Assembly (NCBI GenBank): GCA_903898725.1
Contig: CAIUGQ010000409.1
Location: 1 to 8,008 of the forward strand
Source of the DNA: an uncultured Burkholderiales bacterium
Lineage (GTDB): Bacteria; Pseudomonadota; Gammaproteobacteria; Burkholderiales; Burkholderiaceae_E
DNA: 8,008 bases
Direction: 5' to 3'
This document shows, piece by piece, positions 5,137-8,008 of this stretch (position 1 is the stretch's first letter; each line of letters begins with the position of its first letter). The notes beneath the pieces were generated by a model. It worked only from the letters and a program-made list of their open reading frames with translations, searched no databases and was not told where the DNA came from. Position numbers and translations under genes: made by a program.

Positions 5137-6038
5137 GCGATGCGGCGGCCGACCCGCCCGTGCGCGGCCATCTCGGCACGCGTCTGGGCCTGGCGCTGCT
5201 CACCGCGATCTCCCGGCTGCCGCTGCCCGTGCTGCGGGGGCTGGGCGGTGTGCTCGGAACCCTCGCCTGGTGGCTCGCCCGGCCCCGGCGCCACGTGACC
5301 CTGGTCAACCTGCGCCTGTGCTATCCCGACATGACCGAGCGCGAGCGGCATCGGCTCGGGCGCGCGCATTTCCAGTGGTTCATGCGCAGCATTCTCGAGC
5401 GCTTCATCTTCTGGTTCGGGCCGCCGGAACGGATCGATGCGCTGGTCCGGATCGAGGGCGAGGAGACCCTGAGCGCACTGGCGGGCAAGCCGGTGATCAT
5501 CCTCGCGCCGCACTTCGTCGCGCTCGATGCCGGCGGCCTGCGGCTCGCGATGAAGTCCCGGTTCGTCACCATGTACCAGCGCCAGAAGAACCCGGTGCTC
5601 GATGCGGCGATGCGGCGCGGGCGCGAGCGCTTCCCCGGGGTCGTGCTGTCGCGCCAGCAGGGCGTGCGGGCCGCGGTCCGGGTCATGCGCGAGGGCGTGC
5701 CGTTCTACTACCTCCCCGACATGGACCTGGGCGCCCGCGATGCGGTGTTCGTGCCCTTCTTCGGGGTGTCCGCGGCCACCGTGACCGCGACCGCGCGGCT
5801 GGTCCAGCTGACCGGCGCGACCGTGCTGCCCTTCGTCACCCGGATGACGCCGGACGGCTACGTCGGCACGTTCTACCCGCCGCTCGAGGACGCGGGCGGC
5901 CCCGACGTCGAGGCGGCGACGGCCCGGATGAACGCCTTCATCGAGGCCCGCGTGCGGGAGCTGCCCGAGCAGTACCTGTGGTCGCACAAGCGCTTCAAGA
6001 CGCGTCCGCCGGGCGAGCCGAGCCCGTACGTCGATTGA
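5133..6038 (+). CDS. Lipid A biosynthesis acyltransferase (LpxL/HtrB family), second paralogue
   Basis: A 301-residue member of the same family as the preceding gene, closer to the classical LpxL pattern. It has a hydrophobic N-terminal segment (about 16-49), then the conserved block NLRLCYPDM (59-67). The catalytic H-X4-D motif is APHFVALD (H127, D132). YLPDMDLGARDAVFVPFFG follows (193-211) and the C-terminal LPEQYLWSHKRFKTRP (277-292). It is expected at the cytoplasmic face of the inner membrane, adding a secondary acyl chain to lipid A. The TTG start is supported by AGGGGG six bases upstream and by the four-base overlap with the first paralogue. dapF follows 14 bases after its stop. The two paralogues differ in the acidic catalytic residue (Glu against Asp) and in the N-terminal block, so they are not a recent duplication and probably have different substrates or positions. 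Confidence 0.9.
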   Translation: MSDAAADPPVRGHLGTRLGLALLTAISRLPLPVLRGLGGVLGTLAWWLARPRRHVTLVNLRLCYPDMTERERHRLGRAHFQWFMRSILERFIFWFGPPERIDALVRIEGEETLSALAGKPVIILAPHFVALDAGGLRLAMKSRFVTMYQRQKNPVLDAAMRRGRERFPGVVLSRQQGVRAAVRVMREGVPFYYLPDMDLGARDAVFVPFFGVSAATVTATARLVQLTGATVLPFVTRMTPDGYVGTFYPPLEDAGGPDVEAATARMNAFIEARVRELPEQYLWSHKRFKTRPPGEPSPYVD

Positions 6039-6052
6039 GCGATAATCCGGCG

Positions 6053-6940
6053 ATGCGGCTCAAGTTCACCAAGATGCAGGGTGCCGGCAACGACTTCGTC
6101 GTGCTCGACGGCGTGCGCCAGCGCGTGGCGCTCGCACCGTCGCAGTGGCGGGCCCTGGCGGACCGGCATTTCGGCGTCGGTGCCGACCAGATGCTGCTGG
6201 TCGAGCCGGCCGACGGGCCCGATGTCGACTTCGTCTACCGGATCTTCAACGCCGACGGCGGCGAGGTCGAGCAGTGCGGCAACGGCGCGCGCTGCTTCGT
6301 GCGCTTCGTGCGCGAGCAGGGCCTCACCGACAAGGCCGCGGTGAAGGTGCGCACGATGGGCGGCGTGATCGAGCCGCACCTGCAGGCCGACGGCCGCGTC
6401 AGCGTCGACATGGGCGCGCCGGTGCTCGACCCCGCCCTCGTGCCCTTCGATGCGACCGGTCTCGCGGGCCGCCCCGAGGGCGAGGACCGGCTCTGGCCGC
6501 TGGCGCTGCCGCAGGGCGAGCGCTGGATCTCGGTCGTGTCGATGGGCAACCCGCATGCGGTGCAGGTGGTCGACGACGTCGACACCGCGCCGGTCGCCAC
6601 CGAAGGGCCCCTCATCGAGTCGCACGTGCGCTTTCCGCGTCGCGTGAACGCCGGGTTCCTGCAGATCGTCTCGCGCACCCGCGTGCGGCTGCGCGTCTTC
6701 GAGCGCGGCGTCGGCGAGACCCTCGCCTGCGGCAGCGGCGCCTGCGCCGCGGTGGTCGCGGGCATTCGCCGCGGCCTGCTCGATGCACGGGTCGACGTCG
6801 AGACCCGCGGCGGCCTGCTCACGATCGAATGGCGCGGCGCGGCGGTCACGATGACCGGCCCGGCCGTCTCGGTCTTCACCGGCGAGATCGAGCTCGACGG
6901 CCCCGCCGTCGGGGATGCCGCCCCCGCCGTCGCCCGCTGA
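6053..6940 (+). CDS. dapF: Diaminopimelate epimerase
   Basis: Interconverts LL- and meso-diaminopimelate in the cytosol, supplying peptidoglycan and lysine synthesis without a cofactor. The 295-residue protein begins MRLKFTKMQGAGNDFVVLDG, the usual family start. The two catalytic cysteines are C75 in EQCGNGARC (73-81) and C226 in LACGSGAC (224-231). Other conserved parts are FGVGADQMLLVE (40-51), FNADGGEVEQCGN (65-77), SMGNPHAV (163-170) and FERGVGETLACGSG (216-229). The last 15 residues are Ala/Pro-rich and are an extension. The ATG lies 14 bases after the second acyltransferase gene and has no strong Shine-Dalgarno sequence. GATAAT (6041-6046) just before it could be a -10 box. It is followed by DUF484 and xerC, an order also known from other proteobacteria. 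Complete and intact. Confidence 0.97.
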   Translation: MRLKFTKMQGAGNDFVVLDGVRQRVALAPSQWRALADRHFGVGADQMLLVEPADGPDVDFVYRIFNADGGEVEQCGNGARCFVRFVREQGLTDKAAVKVRTMGGVIEPHLQADGRVSVDMGAPVLDPALVPFDATGLAGRPEGEDRLWPLALPQGERWISVVSMGNPHAVQVVDDVDTAPVATEGPLIESHVRFPRRVNAGFLQIVSRTRVRLRVFERGVGETLACGSGACAAVVAGIRRGLLDARVDVETRGGLLTIEWRGAAVTMTGPAVSVFTGEIELDGPAVGDAAPAVAR

Positions 6941-6972
6941 CGCGCCTCGCCCCGACCCTGGACCACCCCCCG

Positions 6973-7647
6973 ATGAACAGCCCCGACGCCAGCGCCGACC
7001 AGGTCGCGCAATACCTCCGCGACAACCCCGGCTTCTTCGACGCCAACGCCGAGCTGCTCGCCTCGATCACCGTGCCGCATCCGCACGGCGGGCGCGCGGT
7101 GTCGCTCGTCGAACGCCAGGTCGACCTGCTGCGCGACAAGAACAAGGCGCTGGAGATGCGGCTGGCGGAGCTGCTGCGCATCGGTCAGGAGAACGACGCG
7201 ATCGCGGGCAAGCTGCAGCACTGGACGCGCGAGCTGCTGCGCGTGCGGGATGTGCGCGAGCTGCCGGCCCGTGTCGTCGACGGCATGTCGGCCGACTTCT
7301 CGGTGCCGCAGGTGGCGCTGCGGCTGTGGCGCCTCGATGCCGCGCATGCCGACCTGCCGGTCGCCGCCGAGGTCGAGCCCGAAGTGCGGGCGCTGGCCGA
7401 CAGCGTCAAGCAGCCGTACTGCGGCCCGAACGCGGAGCTGAGCGTCGCGGCCTGGCTGCATGGCGGCGGTTCGCAGACCCGCTCGATCGCGCTGCTGCCG
7501 ATGCGCGTCGGCGCCGCGCCCGATGCCTTCGGTCTGCTGGTGCTCGGGTCGCCCGATCCGGCCCGGTTCCAGGCCGGCATGGGCACCGCATTCCTCGAGC
7601 GCATCGCCGAGATCGGCAGCGCCGCGCTGTCCCGGCTGCTCCCCTGA
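6973..7647 (+). CDS. DUF484 family protein
   Basis: A 224-residue cytosolic protein of the DUF484 family, whose gene commonly sits between dapF and xerC in proteobacteria. The N-terminal part shows the family pattern VAQYLRDNPGFFDANAELL (11-29), then ITVPHPHGGRAVSLVERQVD (32-51). This is followed by LLRDKNKALEMRLAELLRIG (52-71), a probable coiled coil. From about residue 85 onward the sequence looks like a GAF-type domain (VAAWLHGGG, SIALLPMRVGAAPDAFGLLV, then a C-terminal helix ending AALSRLLP). The family's molecular role is not established to my knowledge, and the genomic link to xerC is the main clue. The ATG has no clear Shine-Dalgarno sequence, so translation may depend on coupling from dapF, whose stop lies 32 bases upstream. 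No defects seen. Confidence 0.9.
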   Translation: MNSPDASADQVAQYLRDNPGFFDANAELLASITVPHPHGGRAVSLVERQVDLLRDKNKALEMRLAELLRIGQENDAIAGKLQHWTRELLRVRDVRELPARVVDGMSADFSVPQVALRLWRLDAAHADLPVAAEVEPEVRALADSVKQPYCGPNAELSVAAWLHGGGSQTRSIALLPMRVGAAPDAFGLLVLGSPDPARFQAGMGTAFLERIAEIGSAALSRLLP

Positions 7648-7682
7648 GCCCGGACGGCGGCGTCGGCGACGGGCCCGGGACG

Positions 7683-8008
7683 ATGGCCGTGCCGACCCCA
7701 GGCCCCGATGCCGATGCCGGCCTCAGTGCCGCCGCCGGCCGCGATGACGGGGTCGCCGGCTGGCTCGGCAAGCTGCGCACCGAGCGCGGATACTCGCCGC
7801 GCACCCTGCAGGCCTACGGCCGCGAGCTCGCCGAACTGCGGCGGCTGGCCGACGGGCGCGACTGGGCCGCGCTCACCGAAGCCGACGTGCGGCGCTGGGT
7901 CGCCGGTGCCGCGCGGGCCGGTCTCGCGCCCGGCTCGATCGCGCGCCGGCTGTCGGCCTGGCGCGGCTTCCTCGACTGGCTGGCGATGCGCGGCGACGTG
8001 CAGGCCAA
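7683..8008 (+). CDS. xerC: Tyrosine recombinase XerC, N-terminal part (3' end outside window)
   Basis: A site-specific recombinase that, with XerD, resolves chromosome dimers at dif. Only 108 codons are in the window. After an Ala/Asp-rich extension of about 24 residues comes the SAM-like core-binding domain: VAGWLGKLRTERGYSPRTLQ, then AYGRELAELRRL, LTEADVRRWVAG, GLAPGSIARRLSAWRGFLDW and a final LAMRGDVQA. The pattern of ERGYSPRTLxAYxRxL followed by SIxRRLSAxRxFxxWL is typical of XerC/XerD. The catalytic domain with the Arg/His/Tyr residues lies to the right and cannot be checked. The call of XerC rather than XerD rests on position next to dapF and DUF484. The ATG at 7683 is preceded by CGGGA only two bases away, so a slightly later GTG (7689) is also possible. 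Confidence 0.88.
   Translation, partial: MAVPTPGPDADAGLSAAAGRDDGVAGWLGKLRTERGYSPRTLQAYGRELAELRRLADGRDWAALTEADVRRWVAGAARAGLAPGSIARRLSAWRGFLDWLAMRGDVQA

Noticed and set aside
5061..5987. Minus-strand frame over the acyltransferase genes
   Set aside because: His/Arg/Pro-rich translation with no domain, opposite a real gene with catalytic motifs.
5270..6052. 44-aa metK-like extension counterpart: a long in-frame N-terminal extension of dapF
   Set aside because: The extension is the second acyltransferase gene read in the wrong frame; dapF similarity begins exactly at the ATG at 6053.
6235..7461. 408-residue minus-strand frame over dapF and DUF484
   Set aside because: Low-complexity shadow; both plus-strand genes carry family motifs.

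Overview
The window is very GC-rich chromosomal DNA, most likely from a betaproteobacterium of the Burkholderiales type. The basis is the codon use, the gene order metK / two lpxL-like genes / dapF / DUF484 / xerC, and an SAH riboswitch in front of ahcY. I see no mobile elements, tRNA, rRNA or CRISPR. The DNA looks like ordinary core genome, and the most interesting signals lie in the untranslated leaders and in a small signalling pair.

Layout. 1-840 (minus): the N-terminal 280 residues of ahcY, running off the left edge. 841-1041 (minus): its promoter and leader, with an SAH riboswitch whose pseudoknot strand overlaps an intrinsic terminator arm. 1042-1267: divergent regulatory region with CRP-like palindromes. 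1268-1951 (plus): a soluble GHKL-type ATPase protein resembling the catalytic domain of a histidine kinase without the dimerisation/phosphoacceptor domain. 2110-2766 (plus): a NarL/LuxR-type response regulator. 2825-2852: a bidirectional terminator shared with metK. 2876-4042 (minus): complete metK with a TTG start. 4043-4209 (minus): metK promoter and a structured leader of about 155 nt that I do not recognise as a named family and that can pair with the metK ribosome binding site. 4273-8008 (plus): a tight operon of two lipid A acyltransferase-like genes, dapF, a DUF484 gene and the start of xerC.

How it fits together. metK makes S-adenosylmethionine (SAM) and ahcY removes S-adenosylhomocysteine (SAH), so two steps of the activated-methyl cycle lie close together, each behind a structured RNA leader. 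The ahcY leader reads SAH and is predicted to let transcription continue when SAH is high. The metK leader is a candidate for SAM or another feedback signal, which is untested. Between them sits the kinase-like/response-regulator pair, whose target is not visible here. The right half is a cell-envelope and housekeeping operon: lipid A acylation, diaminopimelate for peptidoglycan and lysine, and chromosome dimer resolution.
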